A DNA stretch of 64,000 nucleotides. Origin: Bettongia penicillata ogilbyi (taxonomy: Eukaryota; Chordata; Mammalia; Diprotodontia; Potoroidae). Under the pieces are notes generated by a model. It searched no databases. It saw only the letters and a list, made by a program, of their open reading frames with translations, and was not told the DNA's origin. Of this stretch, positions 31,991 to 42,176 are shown piece by piece. Positions within the stretch are counted from its first letter, which is position 1. Every line of letters begins with the position of its first letter. The stretch covers positions 2,546,501 through 2,610,500 of the forward strand of contig JAJHZJ010000751.1 in assembly GCA_023548195.1 (NCBI GenBank), in the 5' to 3' direction. The position numbers and the translations under genes were made by a program.

Positions 31991-32599
31991 CTGCCATGGA
32001 ATAGGCTTTCTTTGACCTGAATCTACTTGATTTAAAAATATTAATGAAAGAGGTATTGTCCAAACAATTTGAGCCTCTTTGGGAACGTGTAGATACAATG
32101 GGGGGTGAAATATGGTTAAGCAAGTCTTTTCAAACCTGGAAAAAATGTTTTGTTTGGGAACTGTTTTCATGTGAACATATTTATGTAAATTTTGTGGCGT
32201 GGGCTCTGTAGGAGAGCCTCAACATATGAATTCTTAGAATATTATTTACGCAAAAAGTACGTAGTCAATAGAGGACGCTCAAATGTGTATGTGTGTGCTG
32301 TCTGCAGCTGTTTGAGAACAAGACCCTGCCTTGATTAACTAGTTGAAAATGGCTTAAACAGTATGGAGCATGTAGTAGACTCTCAATAAATATGTGGAGA
32401 ATCATCAGCTGATTGTAAAACACAGCTGAAATCAAGATGGTTCTAAAAGGTGTTGTTTGACAAAATAGTAAATAAAAACAAGGAGTAATAGACAGGGTTG
32501 AGTTTAAGAAAGATGACAAAGGAAAACTGCTGTGGAGATTTGAAGGAACGTCCCCTAGAAATGTTCAGGGACAGCCTAAGTTTTTGAGAAGCATAATGG

Positions 32600-32715
32600 A
32601 ACCACTAGTCAAAAGACCTTGTTCTTTTTCATACCCATTGTATGACCCTGGGCAAGTCATCTAACTTCCACACACCTTAATTAATTTATTTATAAAATGG
32701 AAGTCAGAGTGTCTT
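32600..32715 (+). mobile_element. MIR SINE
   Basis: 'attgtatgaccctgggcaag' 'tcatctaacttcc' and 'ttatttataaaatgg' match the MIR core and 3' half. Confidence 0.6.
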
Positions 32716-32899
32716 CATTTTATTATGTGGAAGTGAGAGTAACTGTATGCTTAAACCCTTTATTAAGTTCTATCCAATCTCTTTCTTTTGGTCACATTAA
32801 TACTTGTGATCACAAAGGTAAAGAGACATCCTGGTATAGAAAACCAGTGTTGATCAGCAATTTCAATATATTCATCTGGTCCCAAAGCTGAATTTGATG

Positions 32900-33115
32900 C
32901 AAGGAAGAGCTTTAAAATAATGAACTATCCATAAACATAGGGACTGTCTCGAGCAGATAGTGGCCTTTTCATCATGGGAAATCTGCCAACAGAAGGTGGA
33001 TGACCATTTGCAGATGTGTTGTTGTAGAGATCCCTTATCTGGTATTAGTTTTTCTAGATGGTCACTGAGATCCTTTCTCACTTTAAAAGTCTGTGATTCT
33101 GTGAAATACTCTAAA
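32900..33115 (+). mobile_element. L3/CR1 LINE 3' end
   Basis: 'aggtggatgaccatttgcag' 'atgtgttgttgtagagatcc' and 'agtctgtgattctgtgaaat' follow the CR1/L3 3' end (ctggatgaccatttgttggggatgttgtagagg, gattctgtgattct). Confidence 0.7.
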
Positions 33116-33329
33116 TGTTGGAAATATCTATGCATGTTTTTGTATCTAACTTTAGTTTGAAGATATATGTATGTATGGAATATGATAGTTGCTATGTAAT
33201 AAAAGCCACTTCCTCTAAATCTGGAGTTTTTAAATCAGGATAGAGATGATGACTTTGTTTCATTTGTACACCTGATCTCCCATTCTCTCATCTGAATTTC
33301 ACTGCTCATATTGCCATGAATAGTTAGAA

Positions 33330-33540
33330 TGTTCTAACTCCAAGTAACAGAATTTGAATCATACATAGAGAACTTCAAAGCATATTAGATGACACGTGGT
33401 TTGGCCAACTCATTTTGCACATCACAAAACTGAGACTCGGAGGAGTGATTTGCCGAAGCTCATATATGAGTCTCATTTGGGATAGAGTATCTCTGACTTC
33501 AAACTTAAACCTGTTACCACAATACTAGGCAGTCTCTGAT
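33330..33540 (-). mobile_element. MIR SINE (antisense), diverged
   Basis: 'cacaaaactgagactcggag' 'gagtgatttgccgaagctca' corresponds to the reversed MIR core; the surrounding match is weak. Confidence 0.5.
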
Positions 33541-33559
33541 ATTTGGTCAACAGCTTAAA

Positions 33560-33900
33560 ATAGAGAAAAAGACAGTCTCTTGATTAGGATTGGAATGCAT
33601 CTAACAAGGGCTAATGAGAATGTGTTTGCCTAGAGATTTACAAATGATATCAAAAGAGCTTTAAATGCAAATGCAAGGCAAAGTGTGGAAACCTCCTATG
33701 TACTTGCATAAAGATTCCCATTAACGTGGGAAGAAATAGAGCAGCTGAAGTGTTCAGAAGTTCACAAGCGGCAAAATTCAAGAAAGGCACCTGTAATAAA
33801 ACCCACTATGGCAGTTGCCTATAGTGGAATACTCAGAGTATGAATAATAAGCAAGATGGAGAAGAGATCATAAGGTCAGGAGGCATATTTTACATAAAAA
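33560..33900. other. Repeat-free tract, candidate conserved noncoding DNA
   Basis: No transposon recognised. It contains an octamer ATGCAAAT (33665-33672) overlapping a second ATGCAA, an E-box CACCTG near 33790, and several AT-hook-like stretches. Regulatory function is only inferred from motif content and lack of repeats. Confidence 0.35.
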
Positions 33901-33974
33901 GAATCACTGAGGTTTGGTGAGATGAGACCCACGACTGAAATATGGGAGCTCCCTTGGCCTCTGTAAGTTAGAAT

Positions 33975-34100
33975 ATGTGATTGTTAGTTCCGGGTACTCG
34001 TTATCTCCATCACTAGAGTGTATGTTCCTCATGAGTAGGGATTTTTTGCTGTCTTTGGATCTCTAAAGGTTAGTGGAGTGCAGCTGACACTTGAATGATT
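33975..34100 (+). mobile_element. L2/MIR-type 3' tail
   Basis: 'agagtgtatgttcctcatga' 'gtagggattttttgctgtct' takes the place of the tail block gactgtgagctccttgagggcagggactgtc. Confidence 0.5.
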
Positions 34101-34195
34101 GGTTTTTAGGCAACCACATTGTGTACTTTTTTGCATCATGTACCCTGTATAAGATTATTTTCTCTTTATTTTCTAACATTCTCTTTCTCTATCAT

Positions 34196-34242
34196 CTTTC
34201 TATCTGTGTGTCAGTCTGTATCTATGTCTCTCTCTGTATCTG

Positions 34243-34297
<55 letters not shown>

Positions 34298-34310
34298 GTC
34301 TGTCTGTCAT
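34196..34310. repeat. (TCTA)n/(TGTC)n microsatellite
   Basis: A regular tetranucleotide run at 34241-34297 flanked by imperfect tctg/tgtc units. Confidence 0.95.
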
Positions 34311-34334
34311 AGGTACCTATGTATTTACATGCTA

Positions 34335-34435
34335 TTAAGTTTTTGAGGGTAGGGAATGTTTTTACCTTCGTTTTCTCAGTGTTTAGTGCAGTACCTGATA
34401 TACACCAGGTTCTTAATAAGTACTTCTTGATGGAT
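34335..34435 (+). mobile_element. L2/MIR-type 3' tail
   Basis: 'tttgagggtagggaatgttt', 'cagtgtttagtgcagtacct' and 'gttcttaataagtacttctt' match the tail. Confidence 0.65.
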
Positions 34436-34617
34436 ACATTAATCAGTTAACACAAGTTAGAGTATATATAAATAGTTGGTGAACTTAATTGAATAGGATG
34501 AAAATATATTAACCACTGTTACTTTCTTCTTTTTGTTTCCCTGATGGGTAACTGCTGCAAATGGACAGGTGTTAAATGATTTAAGTATTATACCACATGC
34601 AGTATTTTCTGGAGAAC

Positions 34618-34858
34618 TGGAATGGCTAAGTAGTGCAGTGGATAGAGGGTAAGGACTGAAGTTAGGAAGATTCACTTTTGTGAGTTCAAATCTGGCCTCA
34701 GACACTTGTGTGACCTTGGGCAAGTCACTTCACCCTGTGAGCCTCAATTTCCTAATTTGTAAAATGAGTTGGACAAGGAAATGGTAAACCACTCCAGTAT
34801 CTTTGTCAAGAAAACACCAATGGGGTCATGAAAGCATCAAATATAACTGAACAACAGT
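34618..34858 (+). mobile_element. Full-length marsupial CORE-SINE
   Basis: Head 'ggctaagtagtgcagtggat', 'tgagttcaaatctggcctca', 'tgtgaccttgggcaagtcac', 'aaatggtaaaccactccagt', end 'aactgaacaacag'. All internal blocks are in order. Confidence 0.92.
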
Positions 34859-35254
34859 GGTGTCCTCTTATAATACTGAGGTTTCAGTATCATTTGCTAC
34901 AGTAGCAGACTCTTGGAGGAAGTTTCTTCCATCAATAACTCAGAATCAGCTTCTATTGCCATCAGTCTTTAGGTCCTTAGAATCCTTTAGATCTGTTCTA
35001 TCCACTATATACTACATAGTTTGGACTCTTTACCATCATATTGGTTCAGCATCCTTTTAAAAAATCCTTAGACTAATTTGGGAGAAAGCCAGAAAAATAA
35101 TGGAAAGGATTACGTATATAATACAACATTTTAAAAGAAAAAAATATTATTTTAAGAGGGTTAAAAAAACTGGCTGGTTAGGAGGATCTAAAGACTGTTG
35201 GTTGTTTGGATAATATAAATTGGTGGTGGTGGTAGAGGTTGTCACTAGCTAAAA
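34859..35254. other. Unassigned DNA
   Basis: No repeat recognised; contains a short (TGG)n at about 35221-35233. Confidence 0.4.
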
Positions 35255-35680
35255 TCTCAATTTTATTAATGGTTTAGATAAAGACAAATTTCACGTAAAT
35301 CAGATTTTCAAATTACATGAAGCTGGAAGGAAAAACAATCCTTGCATTACAGAATTGGGATCTAAAAATAATTTTTGTAGTCTGGAGCTATGGGTGGAAG
35401 CAAAAGAGAAATTTATTAGGGATAAATGCGAAATTCTACAACTGGGTTAAATAAAAACAACGGAATAAGTACTAGATATTAGGAAAAAGGACATATGTCG
35501 AAAGTAGATCATACAAAAAAAGTCCCTGTGGTTTTAACAAACTGCAAAATTCAACATGACCTTGCAGATCAAAGGCATGATTGGATATACAGTAGAGGCC
35601 ATGAGCCACCACACTTAATTGGAGAGCTAACAAAAGTTAGGAGAATCCCCCAAGCTGAGATCAAGCTTTTTACTGCTTTC
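35255..35680 (+). mobile_element. L3/CR1 LINE internal fragment
   Basis: 'taaatcagattttcaaatta', 'agggataaatgcgaaattct' 'acaactgggtt', 'ataagtactagatatt' and 'gtccctgtggttttaacaaa' 'ctgcaaaattcaacatgacc' match CR1/L3 downstream of the RT motif (acaaatgcaaagtcctacacttggg, gatctgggggttttagtggactgcaag). Confidence 0.65.
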
Positions 35681-35699
35681 TCTGAAACGTTGTATCTGT

Positions 35700-35825
35700 G
35701 GGTCCTTCCATAGGCCTCCTAAGGCGTGGGCCTCAGTTTTCTCATCTATAACATGAGGGGATTGTACTAGAAGAGCTTTAAGATTTATTCTAGCTCTAAA
35801 TAGGTGATCTCTGATACTATGATCT
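35700..35825 (+). mobile_element. MIR/Ther1-type SINE 3' half
   Basis: 'gggcctcagttttctcatct' 'ataacatgaggggattgtac' and 'ttctagctctaaat' with a 'gatactatgatctt' end match the therian SINE. Confidence 0.75.
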
Positions 35826-35834
35826 TAGGCTATG

Positions 35835-36640
35835 TTAATTGAACACGAATTTATTAACTGATTGTTGAACGCATCCAAGAGTGGGGAGACATCAATCCTA
35901 CGGATTTGTTGACAAACTAATAGGGATAGGGGAAAATATATGCACAAATAATAAGGATTAAAAGGTGAATGATATGCAATAGAGAGAACTAGGCAGTGCT
36001 ATGAGAAATTTTGAGAGATGGGCTCCATTTGTCTCTTCATGCATCAGGACGAAGCTGGTTTTGATAGAATGGAACAATCTCAAGAAAATGAAATTAGTAG
36101 AGAAGCCTTTCCAGGAATAGTAACAATGAGGCTAGTATGAACAAATGCAGAGAGGACAAGATGAGAACAGGAGATGGAGAGTTTCACAAGATGAATGCAC
36201 AGTGCTCTAAATGTTTGGAATTTATATTCATTTTGGCTGGATGTTGGGAATCATTGAAGGTCATTGAGTAGAGGAGAAACATAGTCCAGTGTGTTAAAAA
36301 ATGGTATAAAGGATAGTTTGAAGAAGGGGTACACTAGGGAACAAAACAATGAATTTGAGGAGTACTACAATAATTCAGGGGGGTAGAAACAAGGGCTTGA
36401 TTAAGGAAAGTTAGAGTGAATATAGAAATGGGAACTCTGGAGGTAGAATCAAAAATATTTCTCAATTAGTTAAATATATCAGGTGACAGAGAAGAAAGAA
36501 ACAATAGATAAAAGTTACGAGCCTGGATGGCTGAGGGGATGGTATTTCTACTGGAAGAGAAAGGGAAGTTATGAGAAGGCTCAGTGGATGTGAGCAAAGG
36601 AGGTGGGAACAAAGGGAATTCAAAATTGAAAATAAAACTG
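35835..36640 (-). mobile_element. L2 LINE (antisense)
   Basis: From the reversed 3' end into ORF2: 'gagaagcctttccaggaata', 'acaaatgcagagaggacaag', 'tcattgagtagaggagaaac' 'atagtccag' and 'tactacaataattcaggggg' match reversed L2 (cattgagtaggggagtgacatggtcag, ctattgcaatagtccagg). Confidence 0.7.
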
Positions 36641-36654
36641 AATTAAAGACATGA

Positions 36655-36875
36655 AAAACAGCTAGTATTTATATTTTACTTTAAAACTTACAAAGTCATC
36701 GAATGATGTCACTGAATCCTCACTAATTTTTTGTAAGGTAGGTACTGTACTTTCCCCTAATTTACAGATGAGAAAAGTGACACAGACAGAGATTAAGAGG
36801 CTTGTCCAGGGTCATATAGCTAGTAAGAATATGGGGCATTTGAACTCAAGTCTTCCTGATTGCAAGTCCTAGCTA
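36655..36875 (-). mobile_element. MIR SINE (antisense)
   Basis: 'taaggtaggtactgtacttt' 'cccctaatttacagatgaga' and 'ccagggtcatatagctagta' match reversed MIR. Confidence 0.85.
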
Positions 36876-37394
36876 CCTTGGGGAAAAAAAATAGGATTTT
36901 CATATTGCTTCTTAAAAGTTTGCAAAGAATTGCATTCTTATTTGATCAAGCAAAAACAAAATCATATCTTTCTATTAATCTTATATTCAATTTAAACAAT
37001 ACCTGCTGCAGACTTGCATACAGACATACCTGAAGGAAGTGAAAAGATTCACCAAGTAAACGAGTCATCAAGAAAAATTACCAATGGCCTGCTATATGTT
37101 AGGTACTGTGCTGCTAGGTACTCAAGGATATAAAAGGCTAGTTAGTAGGATAGCTTGCATGGTGGACCCCATTGTATTTTTTTGCCTCAGTACACTTGGT
37201 TCAGATTCCTAAATAGGGATGTAAAAGATCTAGGAAATAATAGGGGCACAATACTACAAGGCAGCCATAGAAATATCCTGGTATAAAAACACTGGAGGAA
37301 AGAGCATGGAGTAAAATTCCTTTCTTTTACTCACGTATCAATTTTGTGGCTATCTCACAAAGGGAAAAAGACTTGTAATTAACTTTTTATCGAG
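36876..37394. other. Mostly unassigned DNA
   Basis: A short antisense L2 end is likely at 37070-37150 ('tgctatatgttaggtactgt'). The rest has no recognised content. Confidence 0.4.
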
Positions 37395-37615
37395 AGAGAA
37401 GAGATAGGACCTGTGATCTTACTGGTAAATCCAGCTCTTGGTGAGGTAACTTTCTCTATATTCCTTGACACAAACTCTCAGAGACTGGGGGACTGATAAG
37501 GTCAAATGACTTGTCTAGAGTCACAAAGTCAATACAGATTAAAAGTTAGACTTGACCCAAGATCTTCCTGATTCTAGGGTGAGTTTTCTATCTACCATAG
37601 CAGGAAGCCTCTTAT
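37395..37615 (-). mobile_element. Marsupial CORE-SINE, second subfamily (antisense)
   Basis: 'aggacctgtgatcttactgg', 'tcttggtgaggtaactttct', 'aaatgacttgtctagagtca' and 'gatcttcctgattctaggg' share order with the copy at 28430-28585. Confidence 0.7.
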
Positions 37616-37644
37616 TTAGCCATGATAAAATATAGTCAAAGCCA

Positions 37645-37735
37645 TTGCCTCAGTTTTCTCATCTGTAGATGGGGGTAATTGGACTTACCTTGGTATTCTC
37701 ATTTAGCTCTGAATCTATGTTCTTAGGAGTCAATG
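37645..37735 (+). mobile_element. MIR/Ther1-type SINE 3' half
   Basis: 'tgcctcagttttctcatctg' 'tagatgg' and 'catttagctctgaatctatg' match the SINE 3' half. Confidence 0.6.
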
Positions 37736-37739
37736 ACAG

Positions 37740-38529
37740 GTTACTATGCATATTTATCTCAAGCACTGTTGTGAGTTCCTAGGGCAGAGGCAGTCAGAAA
37801 CCATCTCTGAGGTTGTTCTTCATAAACACTTTTGATGGTGATCTCGGCATTTCATAAAACATTTTGTACTCCCATGTAATTTTTCTTTGTGAACTTAAAG
37901 CCACTAGACTGTGAGCTGGCTCAATTATTGTAAACATAGCATCACAACATTGAAAATGGCAATGTATCAATCTCATTGGAGAGGTGTTCAGTGGTGTGGA
38001 GCAGATACTGGTCTTAATTCTGACAGCAAAAAAGAAAGAGAAAAATCCTTGTTAATTATCTACAAAAAGGGGTATTTAATGAAATTTGAATACAATGTTT
38101 ATATTAACAACATCCAGGGAATCAAAAAATAAACTATCGCAGACCTGGAACAAGAGTAGTTCTAAGGTCAAATGAGATTTAAGTGCAAAATGAAGGAAAT
38201 TAATCAGAAGTATAGATATGCCATTGACTGAAATAGCTGATTAGGGCTGAGAAGATGGGGATGCACCAGCCTGTAGAAAGACCTCTCCAGACTTGGGGAA
38301 AATATATGGCAAGGCAGCTAGATGGAAGGAGAGCCCCTGAAATCAACATGAATGCAATGTTTCTAAGGAAATCACTTCTGATGATGCAGCAAATTTTAAA
38401 TTGCTGGTCCTTGGAGGTTTTGCTTCTTATGGATAGCAAAGAACTATCTTGCCTTCTCACATGAGAAGGGAACCGATGAGTTTGCCTAGTTTGGATGATA
38501 TTATAGAGTCAAAAGGGTTAGAATTGATC
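37740..38529. other. Unassigned DNA
   Basis: No repeat recognised. Opposed overlapping frames at 38200-38464 have no known domain. Confidence 0.4.
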
Positions 38530-38690
38530 AGTTTAACCTGGAGTCACTGAAATTGAACTCAAACTCTAACTGTGCCATATACTACTTGGGTGACCTTTGG
38601 TAAGTCCCCTTATCACTTTGGGCCTCCAAATGCTTAAGGGAATGAGGCATTGGAGTAGATGACCCTGGAGGACTTTTCCTGTTCATTTTC
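38530..38690 (+). mobile_element. MIR/Ther1-type SINE
   Basis: 'actacttgggtgacctttgg' 'taagtcccctt', 'ctttgggcctccaaatgctt' and 'gcattggagtagatgaccct' match a diverged SINE. Confidence 0.6.
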
Positions 38691-38719
38691 GAACAATATT
38701 TCATTTTTTACCAATAACA

Positions 38720-39775
38720 TGCAAAAACAATTTTAACATTCATTTTAAAAAATTTTTGAGTTCCAAATTCTCTCCATCCCTTTCCACTCTCCTCCCTGAG
38801 AAAGCAAATAATTTTATATCGGTTGTATATGTGTAATCATGACAATTAATATATATTAGTCATTCTTTGAAAGAAAACACAGATCAAGAAAAAATGAAGT
38901 GAAAAATGTCATGCTTCTTCTGCATTTAGACTCCATCACTTTTTTCTCTGGAGAAAAAGCATTTTTCATTATGAGTCCTTCAGAATTGTCTTCAATAATT
39001 GTATTGCTGAGAAGAGCTAATTCATTCACAATTTCTCATTTTACAATATTGCTGTTACTTTGTACAGTGTTCTTCTGGTTCTGCTCACTTCACTTTAGAT
39101 CAATTCCTCTAAATCTTTCCAAGTTTTTTTTTTTTTTTGAAATCACCCTGTTCATCATTTCCCCTTTGCATAATAGTATTCCATTATAATCCTATACTGC
39201 AACTTGATATCCATAGATCTGACAGGTAAACTATTCCACACTCTCCTAATTTTCTTTTGATGCCACTCTTTCTGTGGCCTTATCTTGTTATACAGTGCAA
39301 AGTGTAGGTCTATACCTAGTTTCTGCCATACTGTTTTCCAGTTTTCCTAGAGGTTTTTTTCAAATACTGAGTTCTTATCCCCAAAGTTTGGGACTCCAGG
39401 TTTATCAAACACAAGATTACTATGGTCATTTGTTACTGTCTTGCATACCTAATCTGTTCCACTGATCCACCTCTTTGTTTCTTAGTCAGAACCAGATTGT
39501 TTTGATGATTACTGCTTTATAATATAGTTTGAGATCTAATACAGTTTGATCACTTTCAGATTTTTTTCATTAATTCCTTTGATACTCTAGACCTTTTGTT
39601 CTTTCAGATGAACTTTATTATTGTTTTTTCTAGATATATAAAATGAAGTTTTGATAGTTTGATTGGTAGGGCACTGAATAAGTCAATTAATTTAGGTAGA
39701 ATTATCATTTTTCTTATATTGGCCTTCTGCAGCTCTCAAATCTGTGATTTCTGATTGTCAACAAAGGGAAATCCT
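38720..39775 (-). mobile_element. L1 ORF2 end and 3' UTR (antisense), internally deleted
   Basis: The 3' UTR ('ttttgagttccaaattctct') is followed by 'agaattgtcttcaataattg', 'ttcttctggttctgctcact', then more upstream ORF2 blocks 'gtgtaggtctatacctagtt' 'tctgccatactgttttccag', 'ccagattgttttgatgatta' 'ctgctttataatatag' and 'ggcactgaataagtcaatta'. About 400 bp of expected ORF2 sequence (ccaccacaaagagagct to ctctccagaatgg) is missing near 39190-39230, where a poly-T (39125-39138) also occurs. Confidence 0.8.
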
Positions 39776-39834
39776 AGAAAGTGGGAACTTTCCTTCCCTT
39801 CTCTGCCACCCCCATCCTTTTTCAAGTTTAGGAC

Positions 39835-39985
39835 TTAGAAGAGAAGTCCAAGGTGTGACTTGGGGCCCAGAAGTCAAGTGATATAGCCTTGGTCATCTAG
39901 TTAGTAGAAGCTGAAGGGGAGTTTGAACCCAGGCTTTCCTGTTTAAAGGCCCAACCTCTAGACCCTACTGAATTCTCTCCCTCTT
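39835..39985 (-). mobile_element. MIR SINE (antisense)
   Basis: 'cttggtcatctagttagtag' and 'gtttgaacccaggctttcct' match reversed MIR. A second short reversed MIR piece lies at about 40125-40190 ('gtttgcaatgcacttcacct'). Confidence 0.7.
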
Positions 39986-41084
39986 GTTTCTGTAGGAGAG
40001 AGAAAATGAGATTCATAATCCCACAGCATGAAAATTTGAAAAGCATGAACATTTAGCCAATATTTGATAGGCATGGTAAAGGAAGTTAAAGAGGAAAATG
40101 GGGAAAAACAAAAGCAAACAAAATAACAGGAATAATAATTACTTTTATAGTGAGCATTTAAGTTTGCAATGCACTTCACCTGACTATTATCTGCTTTCCT
40201 GTTGCCTAAAAACTTTTCCTTATCTTCCTCCATCCTTGAAAAGCAATCAATTGATCTGTACATGTCCTTTAGCTATCGTCCTATGTGTCTCTTCCCTTTT
40301 GTGGTTATCTAGCTTGAGATGATTATCTCAAGAGGTGCCTCCATTTCCTTTCCCCTCATTCTCTTAATTTTCAGTAGCCTGGCTTCTGACCTCATCGTTC
40401 AACTGAAACTGCTCTCTCCAAAGTCACTAGTGATCTCATAATTGCCAAATTCAATGACCTTTGCTAAGTCCTTGTCCTTCAGCGCAACTGATCACCATCT
40501 TCTTTTTGATATTCTCTTTTGTCTAGGTCTCTTATTCTCTCCTGGTTCTCCTCTGATTTGTTGGACCGCTTGTCCTTTCCCTTTGCTGGATCTTAATTGC
40601 AGTCATAGCCCCTAAGTACAGGTGTCCCCAAAGATCCTGAGTCCTCTTCTCTTCCCCCTATATACTATTGTGCTTGTTGATCTCATCAGTTCTCATAGTT
40701 TCAATTATCATCACTATGAAGATGACTTTCTTTTCTTTTTTTCCAATTCCATGTAAAGATAATTTTCAACATTCATTTTTGTAAGATTTTGAGTTCCAAC
40801 TTTTACTCTTTCCTACCATCCCCATCACCTCCCCTCCCCAAGATAGCAACCAATCTGATATAGGTTATACATGTACAATCATGTTTAACATATTTCCATG
40901 ATAGTCATGTTGTGAAAGAAGAATCAGAACAAAAAAGAAAACCTATGAGAAGCAAACAAACAAATGAAAATAGTAAAAATTAGTATGCTTTAACCTTCAT
41001 TCAGAATCCATATTTCTTTCTCTGGACATGGACAGCATTTTTCATCCCAAGTCTTTTGGAATTATCTTGGATCTTTGTATTGTT

Positions 41085-41456
41085 TTGAGCCTCTTTTTCC
41101 ATTTGGCTAATTCTGCTTTTGAAAGCATTCTTCTCCTCATTGGCTTTTTGAACCTCTTTTGCCAATTGAGTGAGCCTATTTTTCAAGGTGTTAATTTCCT
41201 CAGCATTTTTTTGGGTCTCCTTTACCAAGGTATTGACCCATTTTTCATACTTTTCTTGCATCTCTCTCATTTCTCTTCCCAGTTTTTCCTCCACCTGTCT
41301 AACTTGCTTTTCAAAATCCTTTTTGAGCTCTTCCAAGGCCTGAGCCCACCTGCCACCCCCGTGGGGTGTCTGGGATACTGAGGCCCTGCCCTCCACGTCT
41401 TTCCCTGATGGCGAGAATATTTCCTCGTCAGATCCGGAAGTCGGGATCATTTGCAT
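41085..41456 (-). pseudogene. L1 ORF1 N-terminal fragment (coiled coil)
   Basis: L1 ORF1p is an RNA-binding chaperone that trimerises through an N-terminal coiled coil. From the ATG at 41456 the frame is open for 124 codons: a short acidic leader (SGSDEEIF near residue 8), then heptad-rich helix from about residue 38 (ALEELKKDFEKQVRQVEEKL, later INTLKNRLTQLAKEVQKANE). The RRM and C-terminal domains are absent because the element ends. The frame then runs by chance into the host L1 to a stop near 41001. No in-frame stop suggests a relatively recent insertion. Confidence 0.85.
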
Positions 41457-42176
41457 TTGTTGGAAAAACTCTCTATAGTCTTATTTTTCTTCCCTTTTCT
41501 AGGCATTTTCCCAGTCAGTTACTTGACTTCTGAGATTCCTGTCCACCTCCGCCTAGATCCGCCCAGCTAGTGCTTAGGGTCTGAGGTTCAAATGGACTTT
41601 CCCCTATGCTGGCCGCTAATCAATGTGAGCTTTAGTTCTGGTGCTGGGGTGGGGGCAGGGCCGCCTCCCAGGCTCAGCTCCCTCAGGTCGCTTATGCAGA
41701 GACTTTCAGTAATGAAGATCCTGCCTGCTGCTGCTGCCTCCGCTGCTGCCCACGCCTCTGCCTCCGCTGCTTCCTGCCCCCATCTCTGCCACCGCCGCTT
41801 CCTCCCAAGGGGGCCCGAGTCACGGAGACACTCCGCTCCCCTCCTCCAGCCTAGCCTCTCTCACTGACCTGTAGCTTCTGTGGGCGGAGGGACTTTCCCG
41901 GCTGCCAGAGCTTCCGTCCCTGAAGCCTGCTCGGGTCAGCTTCTCTGGGGCTGCGGCCAGGGCAGCGCTGGGGTGGTGTCCACTTTCCGGGGTGCGATGG
42001 ACCCTGGGGATGGCTCTCCAGGGCTCTCTGGCATGGAAATCTCTTCCACTCCATTTCTGTACACTTTTCAGTGGTCCAGAAGTTATGGGGGTCTCTTTTT
42101 ACATTAATTCTATGGGCTTTGGTTTCGGAGCTTGTAAATGTGTGTCCTTCTACTCTGCCATCTTGGCTCCACCCCA
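41085..42176 (-). mobile_element. 3'-truncated L1: 5' UTR plus ORF1 N-terminus
   Basis: On the minus strand it starts 'tggggtggagccaagatggc', an authentic L1 5' start with a YY1 site (GCCATCTTGG at 42157-42166 on the plus strand). It continues through a GC- and CpG-rich 5' UTR (42150-41460) and stops 124 codons into ORF1. A perfect 15-bp target-site duplication (gatctttgtattgtt at 41070-41084 and 42177-42191) brackets it, so the missing ORF1 end, ORF2 and 3' UTR were absent at insertion. No poly-A tail is visible. Confidence 0.88.

Noticed and set aside
34241..34297. CRISPR-like direct repeats
   Set aside because: A simple tetranucleotide microsatellite without spacers, and the genome is clearly vertebrate.
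41001..41456. 151-codon coiled-coil frame as a host gene
   Set aside because: The first 124 codons are L1 ORF1 and the rest is chance read-through into the surrounding L1 across the insertion junction.
41592..41867. 91-codon Ala/Ser-rich plus-strand frame with GCTGCT repeats
   Set aside because: It is the antisense of the GC-rich L1 5' UTR; low complexity and no domain.
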